Positions 7,296 to 14,494 of a stretch of 14,683 nucleotides of DNA are shown here, piece by piece. Within the stretch, counting starts at the first letter, position 1, and every line of letters starts with the position of its first letter. Both the position numbers and the translations under genes were made by a program. The DNA comes from Ochromonadaceae sp. CCMP2298 (taxonomy: Eukaryota; Sar; Synurophyceae; Ochromonadales; Ochromonadaceae): assembly GCA_026770595.1 (NCBI GenBank), contig MU633873.1, forward strand, positions 6,174 to 20,856, in the 5' to 3' direction. Below the pieces are notes generated by a model. The model worked only from the letters and a program-made list of their open reading frames with translations, did no database searches and was not told the origin of the DNA.

Positions 7296-8816
7296 CTACA
7301 CCTTTAGGTTGTCGATGCGCAGGCAGGAGCGCACGTCGCCCCCCTGCTGGATCTGGACCTCCAAGTAGTGGTTGCCGCCCTGGGGGAAGTTGCGCAGATT
7401 TCCGTCACTGCCCTGCATCTCCTCGTTCAGGCGCAGCTGCCACGCGAACTCGAAGTCCTGCTGCTCCAGCTCGCCGTCTTTCATACCCCTCGCGTTGAAC
7501 TTCACCACCTTGGTGTCCTTCAGCAGCGGCTGGGTCCAGCGGAAGACCTCCTTGGGGTGTCCAGACTTGCCGAACACGAGGGTCAGCTTGGTGGCGTCCA
7601 GCTTCACGGGGCGGCCGTTCACGTGCATGCGCGCGTACCCGTTCATGGTGGTGATCTTGGGGCAGTCGGAGGCGGAGGTGCAGTCCTCGTCCTTAGCGCG
7701 TCTCATGGACACCGCCCCGGACTTGGCCACGACGATGGCCTTCTCCGCATTCTGCAGCACGCGGCACTCGCTGGCGCCGATGAGGTTGTACTTGTCCCCA
7801 TTGAATGTGTCGAGCTCGGCGATTCCCGTGTCACGGAAGAGGTCCCAGTCGAAGGGGGAGCGAACTGCCACCGTTGCCGTCATCGAGCAGGTTTTGTCAA
7901 TGAAGCAGCCCAGGCGTAGCTCGAGCGTGCCACACACTGCGGCCGTGTAGGTGTAGGTGATTTCGGAGCATAAGCCCTTCTGCGAGTCGTCGTTCCTAGC
8001 CACCTCTACACCGTCCAGGAACAGGCGAATGTAGGTGTCCCCGATGGGGGAGGAGCAGGTGGAGAAGAACAACGTGTCTCCCTTGCAAGCGCTCTGCAGC
8101 ACGCTCTCGTAGTTCTGCTGTGCACTGTCGGTGTTGCTGAGCGTGCCCGTGGTGTATGGGAAGGTGTTCGTCGAGGTGGGTGCGGGCACAGGCGCAGACA
8201 CAGGCGCAGGCACAGGCGCAGGCACAGGCGCAGGCACGGGCGCGTTAGCTAGGGTGATGTCCGCGGTTGCCGTCATCTGGCAGGCGGTGTCATCCCAGCA
8301 GCCCAGCTCCAGCACCATTGTGCCGCAGTTCTCTTCCGCGTAGACGTAGTCGATCTCGGCGCAGCCGCACTGGCCATCAGCATAACCGGAACCATCACCG
8401 TCGCAGTCTGGGGCCGACCACACCTCCTCGTCCCCAGTCCTTCTCACCAGTCTCAGACGGATCACGGTGTCCCCAAGACCCTCCGGGGCCGTCACCGAGC
8501 AGGTGGAGAAGAAGATCCTATCGCCTGGGCACGCGTCCTGGTACACCGACACCCCGTTCATGGCGTCGATCGTGTTGCTCAGAATGCCCGTGGTGTAGGG
8601 GAAGGTGTTCACCTCCTGCACCTCGGTTACCTTTGCGCGCAGACTGGTATACCTACCCACAGGAGCTCTCTGGCCTGGCACACTGCGGCGCACCAGTCCG
8701 TGCGCGTGCATCTCGGGCTCTTTGTACACGGCCGTGGGCGCACCCTGCGCGCACAACAGCCACAGGGCCACGACCACCAATGAGGCAGTGATGGATCGCA
8801 TCGAAGGAGGGTTCAT
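7296..8816 (-). CDS. Secreted or surface protein with two PPC-like domains
   Basis: This single-exon gene encodes 506 residues. Start at 8816, with a second possible Met five codons later; both precede a signal peptide core (ITASLVVVALWLLCAQG, about residues 9-25). A dibasic LVRRS at 41-45 could be a processing site. Two homologous domains follow, about 70-188 and 217-318. They share NTFPYTTG.LSNT, GD..FFSTCS, a D-T-[VY]-I-R-L strand, and six cysteines with identical local spacing (C96/106/152/164/173/179 and C244/254/283/295/304/310). The GD-T-FSTC, D-TYIRLF, NDD and C-terminal ATV pattern resembles the bacterial-type pre-peptidase C-terminal (PPC) beta-sandwich. A Pro-Val-Pro-Ala linker (192-215) separates them. 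The C-terminal region (325-506) has DTFNGDKYNLIG and a VNGRPVKL strand, weakly reminiscent of a vWF type D N-terminal half. Function is unknown; adhesion or matrix binding is only an inference. Confidence 0.85.
   Translation of the reverse strand: MNPPSMRSITASLVVVALWLLCAQGAPTAVYKEPEMHAHGLVRRSVPGQRAPVGRYTSLRAKVTEVQEVNTFPYTTGILSNTIDAMNGVSVYQDACPGDRIFFSTCSVTAPEGLGDTVIRLRLVRRTGDEEVWSAPDCDGDGSGYADGQCGCAEIDYVYAEENCGTMVLELGCWDDTACQMTATADITLANAPVPAPVPAPVPAPVSAPVPAPTSTNTFPYTTGTLSNTDSAQQNYESVLQSACKGDTLFFSTCSSPIGDTYIRLFLDGVEVARNDDSQKGLCSEITYTYTAAVCGTLELRLGCFIDKTCSMTATVAVRSPFDWDLFRDTGIAELDTFNGDKYNLIGASECRVLQNAEKAIVVAKSGAVSMRRAKDEDCTSASDCPKITTMNGYARMHVNGRPVKLDATKLTLVFGKSGHPKEVFRWTQPLLKDTKVVKFNARGMKDGELEQQDFEFAWQLRLNEEMQGSDGNLRNFPQGGNHYLEVQIQQGGDVRSCLRIDNLKV
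8180..8243 (-). repeat. 12-bp tandem repeat encoding the Pro-Val-Pro-Ala linker
   Basis: On the plus strand the unit is GGCGCAGGCACA, repeated about five times with drift. It lies in frame inside the surface-protein gene and encodes the inter-domain linker. Confidence 0.85.
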
Positions 8817-9173
8817 CTGTCGGAATCTGGCTCGTACAATAACAAACAGTGATGTAATTAATTATGGCGAGGAGGGAGATCTATCATGAGAATGGCTGAA
8901 AAGGGGCACGCGGGTAGCCATTAAAGAAGCACACGGGGAGGACTTACCGATGAAGAAGAATGCTTCGTGAGCAGTTGGATAATTAGACACAGAGCCTTAA
9001 ATGGATAAGATTGTGACCAATATCGCAGAAAAGGGCAGCTGCGCAGGCATCGGAATTCCATCGCGGCGGCTTCCTTCACCACAGGAGCCGCCGGCCACCT
9101 CAGAAGCCGTCGCGATGGAATCCCGCAGCCTTCTTAAATTGGGGGATAATCTTAAAGTTCCAGGAGTTCCAGA
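8817..9173. other. 5' flank of surface-protein gene, no gene seen
   Basis: Holds the likely promoter of the minus-strand surface-protein gene, with an AT-rich TAATTAATTA element at about 8856-8866, some 45 bp upstream of the start codon; its role is only suggested by position. The rest is non-coding apart from the hairpin annotated at 9052-9124. Confidence 0.35.
9052..9124. repeat. 21-bp near-perfect inverted repeat
   Basis: Arms 9052-9072 and 9104-9124 pair at 19 of 21 positions (GGAATTCCATCGCGGCGGCT against the reverse complement of the right arm), with a 31-base GC-rich loop. A small foldback or recombination relic; no coding potential. Confidence 0.8.
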
Positions 9174-9726
9174 AACACGCGCCGGTAAAAAATGATCGGA
9201 AAAACGGCGAAAATAGAAAATTTTGGGCAAAACGGCTGATCATCAGCTGACGACCATCGAAAGATCTGCAGCCCATCGCCGAATAGCAGCATAATTGTCA
9301 GCTCCTACTCGCGATACTGTGCTGCGCGACCTTACCTGTGATCCCGGTGCGTCCAGACCCACGGATTATCCAGATCGGGAACACGGTTGGCCTCAAGCCA
9401 GGAAACGTCGCCGTCGCGTCGCTGTGATAGCAGATCGTTGTCTTCCGTCTTTCCGTCGTTTTCCGTCTCTCCGTCGTCGCCGTGATTGGTCAGCGCCTAG
9501 GGCCGTCGTCAGCGCCAGGGTTAGAGCAGAGACTCGAAGAGTTTCCGAGAGTGACTTGCTCGCGTGAGAGGTATGTAAACGGATACTCCACCCCCACTCC
9601 AATAGCATGCAACTCTGACAACAATGCCCTCTCTCCCTTTTCAAACCAAAATCAACCAATTATTGGCCAAAATGGAAGAAAAAAAAATGGTTTTCCGTTG
9701 CCGCTCATTTTTTACCGGCGCGTGTT
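9174..9726. mobile_element. MITE-like element with 22-bp perfect TIRs and AGA target duplication
   Basis: The ends are perfect 22-bp inverted repeats (9174-9195 and 9705-9726) starting AACACGCGCCGGTAAAAAAT. AGA lies immediately outside both ends (9171-9173 and 9727-9729). Inside there is no credible protein, so this is a 553-bp non-autonomous element. The interior has five CCGTC/CCGT units at 9437-9483. The TIR start is unlike the GG start of the Harbinger copy at 3598-4995, so they are probably different families. A 3-bp match alone could be chance, but position and TIR perfection support it. Confidence 0.75.
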
Positions 9727-9753
9727 AGAGTTTATGGAAAATTTCATCTCTGG

Positions 9754-10031
9754 ATCCGCTCACCTGCCGAGCGGTAGCCAAAACTCCAGCCTCTGAGGGA
9801 CAGGGTTAAATTTCACAGCCAAAAGCGCCTAAATGAGAGAAATTATGATACAGAAAACGCCGCAACCAGAATTCGAAGTCGAATCGAGGACAATTTGAAA
9901 CAAATTCTCGTCGCAGAAACCGAATTTTGTGCAAAATATCTCTCATTTAGGCGCTTTTGGCAGGCAAAAAAACGAATAACCCTTTACCTCAGAGGCTGGA
10001 GTTTTGACTACCGCTCGGCAGGTGAGCGGAT
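9754..10031. repeat. Foldback: long inverted repeat with nearly identical arms
   Basis: Outer arm blocks 9754-9798 and 9987-10031 match as reverse complements at 44 of 45 positions. Inner blocks 9818-9840 and 9939-9961 match perfectly over 23. The segments between outer and inner blocks are related but diverged, leaving a loop of about 98 bases. Weaker similarity (AATTTCATC) extends about 20 bp outside the arms. Each outer arm holds its own small hairpin CCGCTC-N7-GAGCGG. No ORF of note. Confidence 0.9.
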
Positions 10032-10138
10032 TCACGATGAAATTGGGCCCGCCAAAGTTACCCAGCCGGAAACTCGCAAAAAAACGGCGTCACGCCGTCA
10101 CACGCCGTCACGCTGTCATGACGTCACGCTCTCTATTA

Positions 10139-10432
10139 GATCTCTCGACTTGTGACACGTAGATCACTCTGAGATTCGGCACAGCGATGCATTATACATC
10201 TTTCCATGCTGTGCCGCGAGGGGGGGTGCAACTGATGTCTAGGTGCAGCGTAATAAGCGTCGAGCTGGAGACGCTATCACGCTTTTGATGCAGATAAAAC
10301 GATCTCTCGACATGCGACACGTAGATCACTCTAAGATTCGGCACAGCGATGCAATATAAATCTTTTTATGCTGTGCTGCGAGGGGGGTCGCAACTGATGT
10401 CTAGGTGCAGCGTAGAAAGCGTCGAGCTGAAG
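10139..10432 (+). repeat. 132-bp direct repeat, two copies, 162-bp period
   Basis: Copies 10139-10270 and 10301-10432 both begin GATCTCTCGAC and end with GCGTCGAGCTG. They are about 90% identical and separated by 30 unrelated bases. Each carries a hairpin whose arms are CGGCACAGC and GCTGTGCCG. In the second copy one arm change converts a G-C pair to G-T, leaving the helix possible as RNA. No ORF supported. Confidence 0.88.
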
Positions 10433-10463
10433 AAATCGCGTGACCTCGAATTCGATTTCGTCG

Positions 10464-10514
10464 TATTCTGGTTGCGGGGTTTTCTGTATCAAAATTTCTC
10501 TTATTTAGGCGCTT
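10464..10514 (-). repeat. Third, inverted copy of the foldback arm
   Basis: Reverse complement of 9822-9872 at 48 of 51 positions (core AAGCGCCTAAAT and CGCAACCAGAAT). Weaker similarity continues to 10441. It lacks the outer 45-bp block of the foldback. Together with 9822-9872 it encloses the right foldback arm and the 132-bp repeats. Confidence 0.87.
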
Positions 10515-10657
10515 TGAAACTTTTTTGCTTCGCTCAGATCTGCGGTTTTCCGATAAAATTAGACTGCTACGCTGACGCGTGCCTTCCAAGTTGCAGGCCT
10601 AATTACCGCTATCATTGTTTTTATTTATTATACTACTTCTATCGTGCCTCTCACCAT

Positions 10658-10737
10658 GATTAGTTGCCATCATAATTAGTTGCCGTGCCTAACAAGTTGC
10701 CGTGCCTAATTAGTTGCCACGTCTAATTAGTCTACCA
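10658..10737 (+). repeat. 16-17-bp tandem repeat (AATTAGTTGCC)
   Basis: Four to five degenerate units ending in AGTTGCC at spacings of 16, 17 and 17 bp, with the last decayed to TAATTAGTCTACC. The surrounding DNA is AT-rich with no gene. Confidence 0.8.
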
Positions 10738-10809
10738 ACGTTTTCTTCATTAACTTCGCGTCAACTTTAAAAAAGTCTCATCCCCCAACCTGGACGCGTG
10801 CTGAAACGC

Positions 10810-10937
10810 GTGCCAGCTGATATGGACTGCGCAAATGGAATCCATTCCCTCCTTCCATTGCGATTTTTAAGAAGGTGAATGGGCAAAAGCTGGCACAGCC
10901 GTTACATCCGTTTTGAGAAGGCAGAGCCGTTACATCC
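10810..10937. repeat. Bulged hairpin plus 12-bp direct repeat
   Basis: Outer arms GTGCCAGCT (10810-10818) and AGCTGGCAC (10888-10896) pair. Inner arms CGCAAATGGA (10830-10839) and TCCATTGCG (10854-10862) pair with one bulge. Directly after, GCCGTTACATCC is repeated at 10898-10909 and 10926-10937 (28-bp period). Probably a small decayed element. Confidence 0.65.
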
Positions 10938-10940
10938 CGG

Positions 10941-11455
10941 GGGGAAAGTTGGGCTGGGTCCAGGTGTGCTCGCCTGTACAGAAGTATACAGTATCGACTG
11001 AGATATTGACAGATTGAGGGGGAGAGAGGCTCCCAGGCTCCCAGGAGTATCTGCGCTGTACACCTAACGAGCTATTACCCTCTCCCCCGCACTCGGCCGC
11101 TGGTGGGGGGGTGGAAGAAACCCCGCTGCAGTGGGAGTCCTGTAGGGGAAGCCGAGTATGGGGGTGCCCTGGGTGTGGGAGTCCCTCGTGTCCTGGGGGC
11201 CCAAGGCGGGAACCGGGGCCAGGGGCCAGCCGAGCTCGATCGCACAGCCATGGAGTTACCAGCACCTGTGTGCATATCCGAGCCCGAGCCCGCACCCGCA
11301 CCCACACTAGTGCATGTGCCAGTAATGCCCCAGCCCCGAGTCCTAGCACAACCGTTGCGATCTCCACCCCACTGAAAAGCGCCCCCTCTGCTCTGCACCG
11401 CCACAGCCATCGCTGCTGCCAACACCACCACAACCACCACTGGCAAAGTAAATGT
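10941..11455. other. GC-rich island with ambiguous open frames
   Basis: Open frames of 90-170 codons exist on both strands, all rich in Pro, Arg, Ser and His with no domain I recognise. The most protein-like short stretch is plus-strand CISEPEPAPAPTLVHVPVMP near 11271-11330. I see no splice structure that settles a gene. The distal end (11437-11455, read on the minus strand) resembles the start of the second GC-rich island at 12286-12304, in inverted orientation. Confidence 0.3.
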
Positions 11456-11613
11456 ACAGTTTTTCCGGTACATTTATGTACTTTCAGATTGGAATACTAA
11501 ATCACTGTACTTTAAGTGTTATCCTGTACTTCAATATTACTGTAAAATACAGCAAAACCAGTACTATTTGACACAGCCAGGCCCTCCTGCTGCTGTACTA
11601 AGTACTTTTAGTA

Positions 11614-11677
11614 TACAGCACATAGCATAGACAGCACATAGCATACTACACATAATATACAGCACACAGCATAGACG
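11614..11677 (+). repeat. 14-bp minisatellite CAGCACATAGCATA, first array
   Basis: Four to five degenerate units. A second array of the same unit is at 11931-12045, on the other side of the hairpin cluster. Confidence 0.8.
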
Positions 11678-11730
11678 CGATCTCTTCCTCTCTTCCTTTA
11701 CCCAGCCGCCCGCCAACTCTTGAGTAAGGT

Positions 11731-11842
11731 AGAAAGGGTTATTCATGAAATCCCAAAAAGGGATTTCATGCCTGAAGAGCGACTGTAGAAAGGGTTATTC
11801 AGGAAATCCCAAAAAGGGATTTCCTGCCTAAAGAGCGACCGT
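11731..11842 (+). repeat. 56-bp tandem duplication carrying an 11-bp-stem hairpin
   Basis: Units 11731-11786 and 11787-11842 differ at only four of 56 positions. Each contains a perfect 11-bp stem with an AAAAA loop: CATGAAATCCC/GGGATTTCATG in unit 1 (11744-11770) and CAGGAAATCCC/GGGATTTCCTG in unit 2 (11800-11826). Two of the four differences are the two sides of the same base pair (T-A to G-C), so pairing is kept. Confidence 0.92.
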
Positions 11843-11876
11843 GGTACCAGTCCTACTGCAACGAGAAATGGTTAAA

Positions 11877-11930
11877 GAGGAAATCCTTACTTAGATTTCC
11901 TCATTCAGAAACCCCAAAAAGGATTTCCTC
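11877..11930 (+). repeat. Third, decayed member of the hairpin family
   Basis: GAGGAAATCC at 11877-11886 can pair with GATTTCCTC at 11894-11902 or with GGATTTCCTC at 11921-11930. The right part (TTCAGAAACCCC, AAAAAGG, ATTTCCTC) is recognisably a degenerate copy of the 56-bp unit. Confidence 0.7.
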
Positions 11931-12045
11931 ACAGCATACAGTACATAGCATACAGCACACAGCATACAGCACATAGTGTACAGCACATAGCATACGGCAC
12001 ATAACATACTGCACATAAAAAACGGCACCTAGAATAAAGCATACT
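11931..12045 (+). repeat. 14-bp minisatellite CAGCACATAGCATA, second array
   Basis: Six to eight degenerate units (CAGCACATAGCATA, CGGCACATAACATA and similar), starting immediately after the third hairpin. Confidence 0.82.
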
Positions 12046-12114
12046 GCTAGCCAGGCCAGTTGGGAACGGATCTATGCATTCACTTAGTACAACTTAACAT
12101 CTACTCCTACACCG

Positions 12115-12156
12115 AGAAAGGGATATTCATGAAATCCAAAAAAGGGATTTCATGAA
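12115..12156 (+). repeat. Fourth member of the hairpin family
   Basis: AGAAAGG precedes a perfect 12-bp stem, TTCATGAAATCC (12126-12137) with GGATTTCATGAA (12145-12156), around an A-rich loop. It is a dispersed single copy of the unit seen in tandem at 11731-11842. Confidence 0.85.
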
Positions 12157-12285
12157 TGCGTTGAAAACCCTTTTAAGGCATGTACTAAGTACAGGTTTAA
12201 CTGTACTTTTCTCATTTAAAAAATCTACGCCTGTACTAAGTACAGGTGCAACAGTACTTTAAGTGTAATCCTGTACTTTTTAGTA

Positions 12286-13010
12286 CGTTTGCTTTGCCGG
12301 TGCACCGCAATCACCACCTTGCCTGCACCTGCACCATGCAGAAGGCAAAGGCTGGACCCATCCGAGGCGGCACTTGCACTGCTCCCGCTCCCTGTACTCC
12401 CTCTCCAGCTACCTCTCCACTGCAACAGCACCTGCGCCTGCTCCCGCCAAGGACTTCCAACACAAGGCTCGTCCGTGTTCGCCGCGGCGCTTCCCCCCCG
12501 GACGCGCTCCAGGGCTATCGGCAGCTCCTGCACCGACTATGCACCTGCTCCCACCCCTGCCCACCCTCTGGCTCTGGCCGACTTGTAGGCAGAGCAGCAG
12601 AGTATCATCCGCTTCCTCTCGAGGCGCATTTCTGGTCCGATGCTCTCAATCCATCTAGAGGGGGTTGGGCATAGAGCGCTTGCGCTTGCCCTCCACCTCG
12701 AGCGGATCTACCGCCCCCGACTCGGCCTTCTTGCTCTCAATGCTCACTGCCGGTATGGTGCTTCCCTGCAGGCCTTAAACACCGTTGCTGTGGATGCTGA
12801 CCCTCATCCTGTCTGTCCTGGGTGCTCGATCAGCATGGGCCGTGTTCGCTTGGACGCTGCCAAGCTGGAGCAGAGGCGCCGAAAGAAGAGGCAAACAGTG
12901 CCGCTGTGGCGCAGGGTGGACGGTGCCGAGCAAGCACAGCAACTGAACAACACCTTGCATGAATCCTCTTCAGCCAAAGCTCAAATGATTTGCTTTGGGG
13001 GGCATTGAGG
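12286..13010. other. Second GC-rich island with ambiguous open frames
   Basis: Open frames overlap on both strands and none has a recognisable domain. On the minus strand, 12765-12655 reads as a charged peptide (IESKKAESGAVDPLEVEGKR, then KRSMPNPL and a TAG stop) with high GC3 and a basic KRKR cluster, so it could be a terminal exon. On the plus strand, 12829-13005 reads MGRVRLDAAKLEQRRRKKRQ and continues charged to a stop. They are about 60 bp apart on opposite strands and I cannot choose. Old transposon or gene fragments are as likely as a live gene. Confidence 0.3.
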
Positions 13011-13402
13011 GGTGAAATGGTTGTACAGTAAACAACCTATAGTACTGTACGGTAGCAGGGATCAAAACCTAGAATTGACTTCTAAATCGCACATTCAGAT
13101 CACAATAAACAAGTGTACTCGATTCATAAAATGGTATGATGTTATCACAATAAACAAGTGCAGTCGTATTACCCTACTAAAATGGTGTATAATTTTTCCT
13201 AAGTCCCCAGAAAATCCGGCTCGTAAACACAAACCTTACAGTAATGACATTTTGATATAAAAGAAAGACTTAATTTTTTTGCATGAGCGTTTATGGCCTC
13301 ATCGCGATTTCGATTCAAGTTGTCTAGAAAGTAATAAATTAATACGTTTACCGGTATAAAATAACGCGCAGTAATAAAAAAAAATCAATACCCCCCCCGA
13401 TC
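13011..13402. other. AT-rich spacer with a 45-bp tandem duplication
   Basis: The 17-mer ATCACAATAAACAAGTG recurs at 13099-13115 and 13144-13160. The following ~25 bases are also similar (AAAATGGT), so this is a diverged tandem duplication. A plus-strand frame spanning it (13012-13260) is Lys/Ile-rich, unlike the GC-rich genes nearby, and is not accepted. The far end is the 3' flank of the minus-strand membrane-protein gene. Confidence 0.55.
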
Positions 13403-14458
13403 TTAGCGCTCCCAACCTTTGGGGCTTGTGCCTTGGGAGGCTTTTGCGGCAGCCTCAGCAAGCGAAATAGCCTCCCGCTCCTTAACGATCTGCGCGCCCC
13501 GTGCAAAAGAAGGCATCGCTTGATGAGAGCTTGGCCTGGACAGAGCAGTCATCACCGGCCTAACCGGAGCCTGCATCACCGGATAATCCATAACCGGATG
13601 CTCCATAACCGGATCCAGGTCTGGGTTTTCCATATGGCCTGGGTTCTGGTCCATCTGCTCCTCCACATCCCCACTGTCACCCCCCTCCTCTGCCTGAAAA
13701 GGCGCAGCATAGAACGAGTCCTGCATATCCACTGGATCCACTGAATCCACTGAATCCACTGGGAACTGCTTATCCATCCCCTTATTCGTCTTCACCTGCT
13801 CCCCCTGCCCATCCCCCACCTGCAACGAGAAGGACCCCCCCGCATGCGTCTCTGTCTGCCCCCCCTTGGAGAAGCTCTCGTGCCTATGGGCTAAGGCAGC
13901 TTCAAAGCTGCCCACAACCGAGAGGCGCTCGTGTGTCACGTCCTCCTCGCGTTTCTTCGCCCAGCACAGCCTCACCAAACTATACCCCCCCAGGCACAGG
14001 AACAGGACCACCAGGCCGCCAACCACTATCACGGCTGCAAAGGCGGCCATAGACAGCTGCTCGAGCAGTCCCAGGCCCATCACAGCGAAGGCCGTGACCA
14101 TGCCTAGCCCCACGTCGATGGTGGTGTCCTGCACCGCGTTGGGCAGGCAGGCCAGCAGGGTGAAGAGGAACAGCAGCAGCACACTGCGATTCAGCTCGCC
14201 CCTCTTGGGCAGCGGCACGTCACGGTCGTTCAGAGACATCAGCAGGCGGGAGACAGGCAGGGCGGGCAGCAGTCTGGCGGCTCTGCAGGCGGGGTTGAGG
14301 TGCTGCACGAGCTCGTCGCAGTTGCGCAGCCCCCCCGTGACGCGCCTGAGCACCAGGGGCGTTTTGTAGGCCAGGCCCTCGCACATCACGCGCACCTCCT
14401 GGTCTACCCTGCTTCTGGAGGAGAGGAGGAATATCATCCAGATCTTGGAGACTTGCAC
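13403..14458 (-). CDS. Three-pass membrane protein, 3'-terminal exon (5' end outside window)
   Basis: The exon begins at 14458 directly after a pyrimidine-rich CCCTCCCTCAG acceptor and ends at a TAA stop (13405-13403), giving 351 residues. The first codon is GTG and is read as an internal Val, not as a start. Residues 1-90 are probably cytosolic or luminal, with two cysteines and LRRVTGGLRNCDELVQHLNP. Hydrophobic segments lie at about 92-108 (SVLLLFLFTLLACLP), 115-133 and 137-163 (AAVIVVGGLVVLFLCLGGYS). They are followed by a basic CWAKKREE stop-transfer and a long hydrophilic tail. The tail contains low-complexity VDSVDSVDPVD and repeated PVM units (PVMEHPVMDYPVMQAPV). I do not recognise the family. 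The gene continues beyond the right edge. Confidence 0.75.
   Translation of the reverse strand: MQVSKIWMIFLLSSRSRVDQEVRVMCEGLAYKTPLVLRRVTGGLRNCDELVQHLNPACRAARLLPALPVSRLLMSLNDRDVPLPKRGELNRSVLLLFLFTLLACLPNAVQDTTIDVGLGMVTAFAVMGLGLLEQLSMAAFAAVIVVGGLVVLFLCLGGYSLVRLCWAKKREEDVTHERLSVVGSFEAALAHRHESFSKGGQTETHAGGSFSLQVGDGQGEQVKTNKGMDKQFPVDSVDSVDPVDMQDSFYAAPFQAEEGGDSGDVEEQMDQNPGHMENPDLDPVMEHPVMDYPVMQAPVRPVMTALSRPSSHQAMPSFARGAQIVKEREAISLAEAAAKASQGTSPKGWER
13733..13766 (-). repeat. 9-bp coding repeat (VDS/VDP)
   Basis: Tandem CACTGAATC/CACTGGATC units in the cytosolic-tail part of the membrane-protein exon encode the repeated Val-Asp-Ser/Pro. Confidence 0.75.
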
Positions 14459-14494
14459 CTGAGGGAGGGAGGGGAAAGGGAGGGTTAGTGGAGT

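Larger units (their letters stand above)
11508..12280 (+). repeat. Repeated GTACTTTAAGTGT block and GTAC palindromes
   Basis: GTACTTTAAGTGT[T/A]ATCC followed by TGTACTT occurs at about 11508-11531 and 12255-12278 in the same orientation. The perfect palindrome CCTGTACTAAGTACAGG is at 12229-12245, with partial versions near 11594-11606 and 12180-12194. Confidence 0.75.

Noticed and set aside
7368-7950. Plus-strand ORFs of 183 and 192 codons
   Set aside because: They are antisense shadows of the GC3-rich surface-protein gene, whose signal peptide and duplicated domains identify the minus strand as coding.
10930-11433. Minus-strand ORF of 167 codons
   Set aside because: Biased composition (Trp, Arg, Pro), no domain, and competing frames on both strands; left as an ambiguous island.
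11614-12045. CRISPR-like spaced repeats
   Set aside because: The units are contiguous degenerate 14-mers without unique spacers, in a eukaryotic setting.
13866-14369. Plus-strand ORF of 167 codons
   Set aside because: Antisense to the membrane-protein exon, which has clear hydrophobic segments and a splice acceptor.
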